Positions 1 to 10,869 of a stretch of 54,054 nt of DNA are shown here, piece after piece. The first letter of the stretch is position 1. The number at the start of each line of letters is the position of its first letter. Position numbers and translations under genes: made by a program. The notes under the pieces are model-generated. The model was not told the origin of the DNA and searched no databases. It saw only the letters and a list, made by a program, of their open reading frames with translations. This DNA comes from Lingula anatina (Eukaryota; Brachiopoda; Lingulata; Lingulida; Lingulidae): assembly GCF_001039355.2 (NCBI RefSeq), contig NW_019775694.1, positions 195,923 to 249,976 on the forward strand, given 5' to 3'.

Positions 1-3000
1 AGGGATTCGAGTAACGCCCGTGGACAATTTTCAAGGAGAGGAAAATGACATAATTCTTCTCTCCTTAGTCCGCAGCAACAAGGAAGAACGCATTGGTTTT
101 CTTAGTATTTCAAACCGTGTTTGCGTGGCTCTTTCTAGGGCGAGAATGGGTTTCTATTGTATAGGGAATGTTTCGCTAATGGCACGAAAAAGTAGCCTCT
201 GGAAAAAGCTGGTCAATAAGCTGAAAGAACGACAACAGGTGGGCACAAAACTGACTTTGTTTTGCCAAAACCACCCCAAAACGAAATATCACGTATCTAA
301 GAAAGAGGATTTCCAGCACGTGGCCGATGGTGGGTGCCAATTGCCATGCGAATTTCGTTTGGAGTGCGGCCACGTATGTGCACGTAGGTGTCATCCTTAT
401 GATCTAGACCACAAGCTGTACAAATGTGAAAAGCCATGTGAAAAACCCTGTGACATTGGACACAAAACCTGCAAGAGAAAATGCTTTGAGATTTGTTCGC
501 CGTGCAGTTTTATTGTAAACGCGCGGCTGCCAAAATGTCACCACGAAATTTTGACCGAATGTCACAGAGATCCAGATAACATAATTTGCCCTATCCCATG
601 CGAACGGCTCCTTAACTGTGGGCATGAATGCAAAAACCTGTGCTCTGAACCATGTACCGTGCAGTGTGAAAGAGAAGTATTAAAACATTTGCTGTGTGGG
701 CACAGCTGCCTTCTACCCTGTCACCAGGATGAAACCCTCGTGAGGTGTGACTTTATGGTAGAGAAACAACTGCCCTGTACCCATGTGGCAAATGTTCCCT
801 GTCATACAGACGTAACAAACATAGAATGCCAACAACCGATTACCGTAAGGCTTCCTTGTGCCCACCATATTGAAGTGAAATGCCATGAAAGATACGCAGC
901 CTTGTCTCGCCGATGTACAGTGTTTGTAGAAAGATTATTGCCCTGTGGACACACAGGAATAATGTCTTGTCATCTAGAACTGGGACATTACAAATGCAGA
1001 CAAAAAATGATGCTGACATTCCCAAAGTGCAACCACCAAGTAGAGGTGAAGTGTGCCACTCGAGAAAAAGTCTTATTGAAGGGGTGTGAGGTGAAAGTGC
1101 AACGAACGCTCTCTTGTGGCCACCGGGTCAAAGCAAGTTGTGGAAAGGCTGAAAAGGAATTAGTGGAAGCTTGTCCCGCTGTCTGCAGAAAAACACGTTC
1201 TTGTGGTCACACTTGTGAGGGAACATGTGGTTCTTGCAGACAGGGTACCCTCCACATCCCGTGTTCAAGTCCTTGTTTACTTGTGTATCCTTGCGGGCAT
1301 ATATGCAAGGAGAAGTGCAGTGCTGTATGCAAACCTTGCTCAGTCGGTTGTGAACGATCCTGCGCTCACCTGACAAAATGCAGTAAGAAATGCAGTGACG
1401 TCTGCACGCGTTGTCCTCAGCCATGTGACTGGAAGTGCTACCATGCCCAGTGTAAAAGCCTCTGCTCCGAGATATGTTCAGATCGCTTAATCTGTGATGA
1501 GCCTTGCCCGGAAAAACTAAGCTGCGGCCACCCTTGTATTGGGATGTGTGGGGAACCATGCCCATTGCTGTGTCGAATATGCAGCAAGAAAAGCAAAGTC
1601 TTTGCCGGTTTACCACCCAGGTCCCGCTTTATCAGAGTCCAACCGTGCAACCACGTCATCGAGGTGACCAAGATGGATGCCCACATGGCTCGCCAAGGAG
1701 ATGTAGTGACACTAGCCCCAAAACGATGTCCTCTTCCAAACTGCAGGAGAATAATCCAAATATGCCCTCGATATGCAAAAGAGCTGAAGACGTACATTAA
1801 AGCCAAGGACGAGGCATCAGCGATTTTAAGATATGAATATTCTCTTTGTCAGCAGGTTCTTAAATCTACAGAGTTGATGACGAGAATAAAATCGTTGGAT
1901 TCTCCAATCTGCGCTGAGATATTTGATTTTTGCAGCACTTCTGAGATCGAAGGTCAAAAGGTACAAATGGATAAAGAGACCTCCCTGATGTTGCTGACAA
2001 TGGGCACCATTTTAGATGCAACAGACGCCATTAAAGAGTATGTTCACACCTTAGTTTATATTAACGCAGATTAACGCAAACAAATAACAAAATATGCCTC
2101 CTTTATGTTTTTTGTTTTTGCCATTAAATATATCGATTGTTATTTAATTGTAATCAGAAGTGCTTCAATTTAGGTAAGTTTTGCGTAAGATGCTCTTATA
2201 GTAATACTCCTAATGACTTATTGCTCGTCTGTTTCAGAGTAAACTTGTTAAGGTTTTACCATGACTCTACCAGCCAGGCAAATCTTAACAGTATTTTCGA
2301 AAGACTGCGAAGTGCTGAAGATGACGCCGACCTTTTCAATCTGGTCAATACTCTACAGCATCTTTTCCTTCGTACATTGATCCTATCGTCACGCACAGAG
2401 ATGGATGGGGTGAACGTGGGTCTTGGCACGGCCCAACGTCTCGAGGCCTTGGACTGCCCCTGGTCAGAACTTGTGCTGATTTTCAAGAAAATGAAGGGGG
2501 TAGACGATCAACGCTCTCGCCAAATGAAAGCACTGTTGCATGCGCCGTTTACTTTACCGGAACGGCGGCAGTGGTGGTACTGCCAAAGAGGTATTATGCT
2601 AAAGAGGCTGTAGCATATTTTATGTACAGTTTTTAAATGCCAATTCTTTAAAGTCCGTTATAAATACATGTAACTGAATCTTGTAACCATGTACATGTAA
2701 ACATTTAGTGCATGAATGGAACCGTCCATTTCAGAAACGGTGCTTCTTAGTAGGCCTATCCACTGATTACTTTCGTGTGTCTCATATATTGTCTAAAACA
2801 TCTGCACACACATTGAAGCTTTTACTTTACATAACACGTATTACTGGAATAAATTAGAAGTTGTTTATCTTAATACCAGGTCACGTGATGAGGACCTCCA
2901 GCAAAGAGGCCCCAGCATGTGAGGCCTGCGCCCTTGGAGGAGAAACGGACCTTAGTCTTCACCAGGAGAGTCGAACTAATGCAGTCACCACAGATTCTTC

Positions 3001-3202
3001 AGGTCAACGCCGTCTGGAGACAATTGCCGGGCGCCGTGGTGGTGGTGGTGGTGGTGGTGGTTTCGCACGTGGTGGGGGAAGAGGTCGTGGAGGTCGAGGC
3101 CGAGGGGGTCAAGGTCGTGGTGGATATCGTGGTATACGAAGTACGCTATTTTTCAACCTTTTAACAATTAACGAATCAATATTTTCCTTTTTCCAGTTTT
3201 AA
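1..3202 (+). CDS. ZNFX1: ZNFX1-like helicase / NFX1 zinc-finger protein, copy 1 (5' end outside window)
   Basis: This is the 3' half of a gene nearly identical to the complete copy at 14938-22502. The frame is open from base 2. Predicted exons are 1-2037, 2238-2590 and 2880-3202. The donor at 2038 (GTATGT), the acceptor ending at 2237, the donor at 2591 and the acceptor ending at 2879 keep one frame, and the stop is at 3200-3202. What is visible is the end of the SF1 helicase core (VDNFQGEEND, then the arginine motif VALSRAR), a long Cys/His NFX1-type finger array (roughly 240-1760), a helical region, an RZ-type finger split by the last intron (WWYC..RGH, then CEAC) and an RGG-rich tail. Without the first splice the frame would stop at 2072-2074. 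Compared with copy 2 it lacks 78 residues of the finger array and has a longer glycine run in the tail. ZNFX1 family proteins are cytoplasmic RNA helicases used in antiviral sensing (vertebrates) and small-RNA inheritance (nematodes). The exact C-terminus after the RGG tail is uncertain, because a strong acceptor lies at 3196. Confidence 0.88.
2038..2237 (+). other. ZNFX1 copy 1 intron with in-frame stop and ATTAAA
   Basis: The intron runs from donor GTATGT to a pyrimidine-rich CAG. Just inside it the large-exon frame would stop (TAA 2072-2074), and an ATTAAA hexamer follows at about 2124. A second consensus donor (TTTAG then GTAAGT) lies near 2173. All three elements recur in copy 2 (stop at 21332-21334), so unspliced or alternatively polyadenylated transcripts would make a shorter protein lacking the RZ finger and RGG tail. 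Confidence 0.55.
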
Positions 3203-4024
3203 AAATTTTCCTCGATATTTCTAGTTTCGGAAAATGTTCATCATACTAAAATCTTTCAGTACTGACTAATACACTTTACCATATAGGAGAAATACACGCT
3301 GTAGTAAAAATAATGAATTTTCAGATGCCGGCTTAATTTATTTAGTAACGATCGATAAATTTATAAAGAAATGTAACATTTATACATTCCAGGGTAAGAA
3401 AGAGTATATTTTACTACTGGCGCATCAAAATTGACGTTTAAAAAGAACGACTACATGGAGGATAAACAGTGCCTTTAAAAGAACTGTCTCCGACGGAATG
3501 ACAGAGAAAACTACCGGTACATAGAAGTTGTAGGTGGTGGCTCTGATGTGTTTTTCATAGTGAGTCCCACTTGGAGTGCGTGCTCAGTGACAGTATGGTA
3601 GTGTATATTCATCGTGTGTTTAACTAGTAATTGTGTTGGTCTAGTAACATCACGACCTTGTGCAGTTCCGGCTTGTCTTGAACAGCGAACGTAATTGCTT
3701 GTAAATAATTGTCTTAGATTGATTATGAAGAACCAGCGTTTTTGCAAATTCAAGTATCAGAATGTTTACAAATGTACATACATGTTTTTCAGTATGAAAG
3801 AATTCTTAATTTGAGTGGGCACGTTATTAAAAACAATGGTAAACTGTGTAGTGAGATGAAATTGTGTAGTGAGGGATATGTTCCAAAAATACTTCATTAG
3901 TTAGTACCAAAAATGAAACTTTATAGAGGAATTTGGAAAATACTGGCGTTGGGTAGCGTCGACCAGAATTTATCAAGAGATTTCGTTTGTAGGGTGCTAA
4001 TGACGGTCCACCAAACTCACGAGG

Positions 4025-4196
4025 CAGGCCCGTAGCCAGAAATTTCAAAAGGGAGGTTCTTTTTCAGAAAAAAAGGACCTTTTACAGTGGAACTCTTGTG
4101 TACCTAGATCAATTTTACCAGCATTGACGTTTTCCTTACAAAAAGGGCGATTCTTTTTAACCCCCCCTACCCCCCCCCCCCCCGGCTATGTGCCTG
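4025..4196. mobile_element. MITE-like element with CAGGCCCGTAGCC ends (left copy)
   Basis: The left end reads CAGGCCCGTAGCC and the right end GGCTATGTGCCTG, an imperfect inverted pair about 170 bp apart, with C-runs near the right end. It has no coding sequence. The same element at the same place in the right duplication arm (23267-23441) shows that the insertion predates the duplication. No clear target-site duplication was seen. Confidence 0.6.
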
Positions 4197-4221
4197 CGGG
4201 GTGTAAGATCGGGTACACCCA

Positions 4222-4222
<1 letters not shown>

Positions 4223-4259
<37 letters not shown>
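4223..4259. repeat. (TA)n microsatellite
   Basis: A pure TA run, longer in the matching place of the right duplication arm (about 23478-23528). It is a useful length-variable marker between the copies. Confidence 0.95.
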
Positions 4260-4262
<3 letters not shown>

Positions 4263-4948
4263 GTACGTTACATGTGCTTTACTACGCTGTCTGTTTTTGA
4301 ATTAGTAACAACTTTATTTAATAGAAAAAAATGTGTAATCTGGCACGTTACATTAGACACGCAATGAAGTTGAGGAATAGTGTGACTCATGTCGGTTGAT
4401 TGACAAGGGTGTTTACATATATACATTTTTAATGCTCTGTTGTCAATTCATATTCTTTGTAACGTAATTGTTTGACCTCGCAGGCCTCAAGTTAAGACAT
4501 TTTCTTTCTTTGAAGACGACTGCATAAGTCAAAATGTTGCTTATTTTTACCTTAAGTATTTTTATAGATGTGCACGATTGTAATGATCATCTAATTTTAC
4601 AAACTGCAAAAAAGAAGTAAAAAAGGCAGTTCTCGTACATATTTATTTATTTCAGAATATCTCTATTTATTTCAATTGCGTAAAAAAATGAAAGTGAAAT
4701 TGCAAATTGAGAAAATTGGAAAGGAGAGTAACTGGCACATTTTAAATATGAGTTACTCTTTGGCGTAGTGACGACTATCTCTTCTTATTTTATCTTTCTT
4801 CTATCTGTCTCCTTTTCTTATGTTACAACATCGATATATATATACAGCACATCCAAAGTAACCAACAAGAAATGTTATCACTGTCATCACTGTAGGCTTC
4901 ACCTGAAATGGAGTATTTCGGAAATCAATCAAGGGATGATTTAATATT

Positions 4949-4954
4949 TTTATT
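4949..4954 (-). terminator. Probable poly(A) signal of secreted gene, left copy
   Basis: TTTATT on the + strand reads AATAAA on the - strand, about 240 bases past the stop codon at 5190. The same signal stands at 24212-24217 in the right copy. Confidence 0.5.
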
Positions 4955-5189
4955 CCTTCAGCGGAAAGTTAAGAAGTGTTGTATATTCCGATAATCACAT
5001 CATAAACATCGGACTATAACTAGCAACACTTAATTAATAAGCTATGTTATATTATCTCTAAGAAATAAATTGAACATTTGCTGGATTGTGTCATAGTGGT
5101 GTCTGTTCAACGTGCACATGTATAAATCCTTTTAACAGGGGAGAGAGGGAGGGATATTAAGCATACCTTGGTATCACGCCATTCCCATT

Positions 5190-6131
5190 TTAGTATTTGC
5201 TATATCCGTATCCGTGACTGCTGGCGTATCTACCGGCGTATATGTCGTTTAGGTTGATGTCACAGATGGCAGCACCGCGGTAGGCATTGCCTGGCACCAG
5301 ATCGAGGCCGCTGGTAGCGCTACCTGGAGCACAACGCTGCACAGTGGCGATTCCATTGGAACAGAATGTCAGAGAGAAGCCGTCAGCGTTGGCGTAGATA
5401 CCGTCGTAGGCGCAGACTCCTGCGAAATTATAAGTGTGATAAAATAATTTATTATTCAGAATTTCCTTGACTTTAAACATAAACCATCTATTAACTCCCA
5501 CGTATAATTGGGGAAAAAAAACACTGCAAGCTGCTTATAAATTTTAACAACGAAGTACCCCAGCGCAGTGATAGATTTGAAGACAAGGCACAGCATAATT
5601 TATTTTGAACTTTGACATTAGTAATTTACTGATAAAATAGTTGTTCTGCTGAGTTCTTGTACGCGAAATGATAGCATATCATTAAACGTTAAGTCTTTCA
5701 GATCTATGATTTTCTCTATAAATATGGAATCATCCACGGTTTTTTTAGCCGACAAAAGAGAACGAAGATGTACATGTTGTGGGCGCAAACACAAAAATAG
5801 AGAGGAGGATAAAGGTGCAGGGTTAGGAAGCGTGAAAGATTGAGACAGAGTTTACTCACCGCCGTATTTTCCACGGTACATGTATTCCTCGTTATATTTG
5901 AGTGTTGGGGCGTTGATGACGTGTTTTGGGCCTGCAACCACTGGTCGCAAAACACGTGGGCGAACTCTTGGGATCAAACGGGAAGCGACTGGGAGAACTC
6001 TTGTGGCCATACGTGGGTGAACTTTTGAGACCACACGTGGGGCAACACGTGGGTGAATTTTGGGGACCACACGAGTGACGACAGGGGCTGCTGGTTTCAC
6101 AAGCTGCTTGTGATAACGGACGAAACGGTTC
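5190..6131 (-). CDS. Secreted Val/Arg/Pro-repeat protein with CBM14-like domain, left copy lacking visible exon 1
   Basis: Two exons match exons 2 and 3 of the complete gene at 24463-26272: 5860-6131 (repeat region) and 5190-5419 (C-terminal domain, stop at 5190-5192). Their splice sites are intact: the acceptor ends at 6132, the donor GTGAGT starts at 5859, and the acceptor ends at 5420. Exon 2 is 84 bases (28 residues) shorter than its twin but stays in frame. The C-terminal domain keeps four Cys and the FCSNG core. No signal-peptide exon or TATA box was found between 6132 and the ZNFX1 start at 14938, and similarity to the right copy ends at about 6274, inside intron 1. It may therefore be promoterless, or may use an unrecognised upstream exon. 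I class it as a 5'-incomplete copy with intact remaining exons. Confidence 0.7.
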
Positions 6132-6549
6132 CTGTAAAACAATGGAAAAATACCTTACCAATCTAACTTCACTGAAATATACACTTACTGTTTATGCCAA
6201 TTTTAAGTTTGAAAATTTGAAAATGATAACTAAAGGACTTTGGTATAAATTGAAAAAGCGGAGAACGTTGGCCAAAAATTCTATGTTTTTGACGTGAAAA
6301 TCATTTTTTGAGACGAGGTAGGTGTTTTACGGGGGTAAATGTATGCATCATATGGCATCCGGTTGCTTCGTTTAGGCCATTGGGACGTTCAATTTGCAGT
6401 TATTGGTGTTAAAGTGCGGCCGGAAAAGGAGAATTTATTTATATTTCCATAGAAGTACCAGGTCAAGGAATGCGTGTGGTGTGAACAAAGCATGTTTACA
6501 CAATGTGAACTTGGAACTATTGATTTGTATTTTAGTGCCTGGCTTTAGA

Positions 6550-6679
6550 TGAAAGGCTGGACAGCTCAGGCAGTAGAGTGAGCGCTCTGTGGTATAAACG
6601 GGAGGGTATAAACGGGAGGGTCCGGGTTGGAGCCCTGGTGTGGCGTGCGACATTTTTTTTTGCTTTATTTTGTTTCTAT

Positions 6680-6710
<31 letters not shown>

Positions 6711-6712
6711 TT
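6550..6712 (+). mobile_element. tRNA-derived SINE with TTTA tail
   Basis: A polymerase III A-box-like stretch (CAGCTCAGGCAGTAGAGTG, about 6562-6580) is followed about 45 bases later by a B-box-like GGGTTGGAGCCC (6624-6635). A T-rich segment and a (TTTA)n tail (6678-6712) follow. This is the layout of a tRNA-derived SINE. A 14-base unit around GTATAAACGGGAGG is doubled between the two boxes. It is not a functional tRNA gene: no acceptor stem pairing was found. Confidence 0.6.
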
Positions 6713-7020
6713 TTTTGCATATTTAAGCATATGTTAACATTGTTTTATTTATTTATATGAAAAGATAGTTACATTATTATCAGATATCTACTTATGAAAT
6801 AGACTAAAAAATATGGCAATCATTTATGCAATTATAATGCAGTGTAAAACAAAGATTTAGATAGAATAAATATGCTTCCAGTACAACTTGCATTTTATTG
6901 TTTAATTTGTAATTACATCTAAATATTACTAGATTCAAAAATGAATAAAGATTAAAAGTAAATTGAAATTTAAAAAATTTACAACATTTGCAGAGTTTTT
7001 TGCTCTATGAGCAATTTTAT

Positions 7021-7068
7021 TACCGTATTCTTTGTTATACTGGAGTGTTGGGGTGTTGATGACGTGCG
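7021..7068 (-). pseudogene. Relic of secreted-gene exon 2 (3' end)
   Basis: On the - strand this reads HVINTPTLQYNKEYG, clearly related to HVINAPTLKYNEEYMYRGKYG at the end of exon 2 of the secreted gene, with six residues deleted in frame and a GT at the former donor. Neither the Val/Arg/Pro repeat nor other exons are recognisable around it. It indicates a third, older copy of the secreted gene on this side of the junction. Confidence 0.6.
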
Positions 7069-7542
7069 TAAAGGAGGCGTGTCTGACAATTAACCTGATT
7101 ACATTAACTGCAGACTTGGATCGATCCAGCTAGGGTTTATCTGAAAACTCTGTCTCATAGTGGTGCTTCAGAATATCGGCTCCTCCTCCTCCCTTTTAGA
7201 AATTCAACGAATGGAAGATTTGAAGATCTTTATAGTTGGCAATGGGAAGGGTGCCGAAGCAGCGTACCAAAGTTCAAGTACATGTAGGCCTACTTGTAAA
7301 TTGTGTATCGTTTACTAGAAGTCACCTGAGGGATGAGGTAAATTCCATACATGAATTCTTATCTCGGTTGACAGCAGAGAACAGTGCACTGACTGAGTTA
7401 GAACTCAATCTTTGGCCTAGGTACAAATTGAGTAGGCTCCGTTTCAGACCAACTTATCTTAAACAAACAATATTATCGCATTTCTAGTAATGTGTATGAC
7501 GCATGGTGTAACCTGGATAATTAGGTCGATTGACCGCACTAT

Positions 7543-7548
<6 letters not shown>

Positions 7549-7605
<57 letters not shown>
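7549..7605. repeat. (AT)n microsatellite
   Basis: A long pure AT run, followed by a second one at 7626-7648. Open frames across it are artefacts of the repeat. Confidence 0.95.
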
Positions 7606-7607
<2 letters not shown>

Positions 7608-8348
7608 GAGTATTATTTGTTATTAATATATATATATATATATATATTTGGTTTTGTTTTCTCTCGGAACTTTTCAAATAAACCTTTACAGAGGTTTTAT
7701 GAGGTACCCCCCCCCCCAAAAAAAAAAAAAAAAAATCTAATAGTAATAATAATGCCCTCCCGTTTGTTGTTAAATGACCATTTAAACAACGTCAGTTTTT
7801 GGTCACATATGAAATATTACTCTCAATCCAGATTTTGTGAAAAAGCACGTAAACCTTTTTAGGGTTATTAGAAAATAAAGATCGGTTAAAGGGCTCTTAC
7901 ATTCAAGAACAAATAAGGGCGAAGTTAAAATAGCAAATGAAAGCTGGGTGAGAGTGGCAAAGGTGATTAAAAACTTAACGAAATGCAAATAATTCAGTTT
8001 AACCCTCCAGACCTTAAGTATTGGTCGCGACAGATTTGTTTTTCCCGGTAACTTTCTGTTTCAGGTATTTAATATAGCGTAAGAGGCCCAGTTCTTTGAA
8101 TCACTTTAACGGAGGGCGTTTCTTTCAGCGAAATACATTTTATAGTGCTCCGTGTGCTATATATTTCAACGTGCTATAATATCTGTCACACAGAGAGGTA
8201 TACGTATTGCAGAGGGAGACAGGAAAAACCTGACGCAGTGGGATGGATGAAAGCTTCTCAAACCAGCCAGAGTACGAAAGCGAAAGTTAACCAGGAACTG
8301 ACAGTGACTCGATAGGCCGTCTCATACGGTTTTAACGTAAGTCTCTCT

Positions 8349-8351
<3 letters not shown>

Positions 8352-8382
<31 letters not shown>
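8352..8382. repeat. (CT)n microsatellite
   Basis: A pure CT run shortly before the foldback-like structure. Confidence 0.9.
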
Positions 8383-8383
<1 letters not shown>

Positions 8384-8439
8384 GAAGAATGCACAGAATA
8401 TGGGGGGGGGGGCGTACGGATAAAATTTAATCCCAAAAT

Positions 8440-9870
8440 ATTACACGTCCCTATACTCCCATTACCGATAGATACATAAAGGAAAAACTGAAAAAAATCG
8501 TCTTTTTAGATTTTAATACCGATAGATCCGATTTTCACCACCGTCCTATATATTTGCGTTCCTATAGATACCGACGTCCACATAAACCCACGTACTTATA
8601 AGTCCGCATACCTATAGATCCACGCATTTTTAGATCCAAATATCGATAGATCCCTTACAGGTACACTATTGCCCAAAATGGTTGGTATAGGCCTACTACT
8701 CAGTACATGAAATGCACTTTTTTTAAAACGACAGTACACATATTAATCCCTTCAGCAATTTATTATTCTACTACATCGTTTTTACGCAATACTCGGGTAA
8801 TTTACATTACTAACGCATTATCTGACAGAAATTTATGATTTCACTAGGTGAAATTATGTTACATTCATTTAGTTTTGATTACGCAGGCTTCTGACGGGAA
8901 CCTAAGATTAGGCCTATATAGCGATTAATCCCAGAAGAACAGATATTGCACTGGATATTTTTGGTAAAAAGAGATGGACATTTCTTCGCATGTGATTCTT
9001 AAGTATTGCATAGTACTTTACGTTATCTTATATTACATCTGTTAAAAAAGAACATTTCATGTTTTTCATCAGAGAAGAAGTTAACGATACCTAACTAGAG
9101 AGCGTTTTTATGGTAAAAACAAATGGACATTTTCACAAGAGTGATTTTTATGTGTTACATTGTTTTTCGTTTTGATACTAGTATATTACATTTGTTACAA
9201 AAGACAGAACTAGCGAAAGGGTAGCGAAAGTCAGGGGAAGATACACAAGCAAATTATTGGCTGCAGCCCCCTCCCCCCGCTTCTGACGGGCCCTTGTAAA
9301 CAACACAGTTTGTTTGGAAATGCAATTAATTGTTAACTTTTACATAATTTAAGTAATGTGTAGGTTAGGAGATTTGAATTCTGATCATAGTAAGAAACTC
9401 AACCTACTTGTAAAAGTGACCTCTAATAGTTTGGATTGATGATTTAGAACAAAAATGGACTGGTGAAATAAAGTCCAGGAAAAATGCAGTTTACCCTGGT
9501 GAAATTCGTTTTCTAAGGGAATTTGCGCCTTTTTAGAGCTTAACATACCTTTAAGGTAATAAATATCAGGTTGTAATTAAGTCAGATAACTAAGTGGGTC
9601 AGTACTCAATTGCAGTCTGACTGTCACTCGAAAGTCTGATACCTGTATCTCAAGTTGATATCGCCATTTTTGCCGATAACGATGTCTGATAGATGGATCT
9701 AGCGGTACCTGGATCTAAATATACGTGGGTTTAGAGGAATCTGCTGGTGGATCTATCGGAACGTAAATTTAACGAGACGAAAATCTATTGAGACGCGTAT
9801 GTATAGAGACGCATCTATGGGGACGAATATTTTATAAGGACGTTGATCTATATGGCGGACCCCGTAAGGG
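8440..9870. mobile_element. Foldback-like structure with repeat-built inverted arms
   Basis: The left arm (about 8440-8660) is made of degenerate short units of the type CGTCC..CCTATAGATCC. The right arm (about 9670-9865) carries the inverse (GGATCTATCGG, GAGACGCATCTATGGGGACG). Between them, two diverged direct units (around 8955-9055 and 9110-9205) share GGTAAAAA..ATGGACATTT and TATTACAT.TGTTA. CTTCTGACGGG occurs at about 8888 and 9280. No coding sequence was seen. Inverted arms built of short repeats are typical of foldback-type transposons; assignment is tentative. Confidence 0.4.
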
Positions 9871-9939
9871 GGAGGGGGGGTAATTTAGGGGGAAGATATA
9901 TGCATATGCCTTTCTCTCTCACACACAAACACACAGACG

Positions 9940-9940
<1 letters not shown>

Positions 9941-9980
<40 letters not shown>
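9941..9980. repeat. (CA)n microsatellite
   Basis: A pure CA run. A CT run follows at about 10123-10159. The stretch from 9981 to 10577 otherwise shows nothing recognisable. Confidence 0.95.
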
Positions 9981-9982
<2 letters not shown>

Positions 9983-10119
9983 ATTCTTCACAGCCTACTG
10001 CCCTTGTTACGCTATAAAATCTTTGGAAAACCCTTGACCTTTAAAGTCACGTATTAAATGTGTAATCAAGCATATGCAATTGAAGTCCGTCAATGATTCA
10101 CAAATACGATTTGAATACT

Positions 10120-10164
<45 letters not shown>

Positions 10165-10869
10165 TGTATGTTTGTGAACAGACGCGGGTGAGCTATTTGG
10201 CGTGTAGTCAGAGTCAGTTTAGCGGAAATATCATATTCATATACCGATTTTCCACTGTCCATGTAATCGTAGCACAGCTGAAGGGGATTCTCCTTTTATC
10301 AGGTTATATTTGTCCCACGGAATAATTTAATTAAAAGAGGGTCCTATTGGGTAATTTCGTTACCTGTGAAAGCCATATTTTAAAAATTATATGCGTAATG
10401 GTATTTTTTTTTTTTTTTTGCGTGATTCGTGAATCACCCCTTTCCCACGACTCTTGAATGTGACTTTTTATTCTCCGCCCTTCGTGAAACGAAGTTTATA
10501 CCCGGTGATCAGTGATTTTTCGGATTTTCGACGCTCATTATCAGTGAGATATAGATAAAGTTTTAACTACTGTAATACAGCATTGGTCAAAAAGGTTGCC
10601 CCACCTTCAGTATCATGTGATTTTATCTATAAATGATCACATCACAGGTGTAGATTGTCATAAATAGTGATTTTCATACCAGTTACCATAACTAACATGA
10701 TTAGTGATACAGAAAATACAAACTAGCGTTGAAGATATCAATATTTTTAAATATTAAAATAAATAAAATACTATTTATTCACATTTATTACATGTACCCC
10801 CTCAAGTCCGACGTTTCACTGTGATTTTCACAGAGGTAAAGAAATGTCCATTAAATTGAAATAACACCA

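Larger units (their letters stand above)
3203..5189. other. Spacer between ZNFX1 copy 1 and the convergent secreted gene
   Basis: No coding potential was recognised. It holds a strong splice acceptor just inside the ZNFX1 end (3196), a MITE-like element (4025-4196), a (TA)n tract (about 4223-4259) and the likely poly(A) signal of the - strand gene (4949-4954). The equivalent spacer in the right copy (22503-24462) has the same layout. Confidence 0.7.
1..6274. repeat. Segmental duplication, left copy
   Basis: The whole interval aligns directly, gene and spacer alike, with 19024-25640. Shared features are the ZNFX1 3' half, its introns, the spacer with an embedded MITE and TA microsatellite, and exons 3 and 2 of the secreted-protein gene. 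Similarity stops abruptly at about 6274, inside what corresponds to intron 1 of the secreted gene. It continues off the left edge of the window. Confidence 0.92.
6275..8439. other. Spacer right of the duplication junction
   Basis: Sequence with no match to the right arm begins here. It holds a SINE (6550-6712), a relic exon (7021-7068), AT microsatellites (7549-7605 and 7626-7648) and a CT run (8352-8382). No gene was recognised; an open frame at 7236-7487 resembles nothing known to me. Confidence 0.6.

Noticed and set aside
1128-1806. Long antisense open frames inside the ZNFX1 finger exon, repeated at 19236-21063
   Set aside because: They mirror the codon structure of the Cys-rich + strand frame, appear in both copies at the same places, and have no promoter or splice context of their own.
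2072-2237. The stop codons at 2074 and 21334 as the true end of ZNFX1, with later exons being pseudogenic
   Set aside because: A consensus donor (GTATGT) precedes the stop in both copies, and joining to the next acceptor restores one frame that leads into the RZ finger expected at the C-terminus of this family.
6550-6640. A functional tRNA gene
   Set aside because: A- and B-box-like words are present, but no cloverleaf with paired acceptor and anticodon stems could be drawn, and a SINE tail follows.
7459-7862. Open frames rich in Ile-Tyr at the AT microsatellite
   Set aside because: Translation of a dinucleotide repeat; no flanking coding signal.
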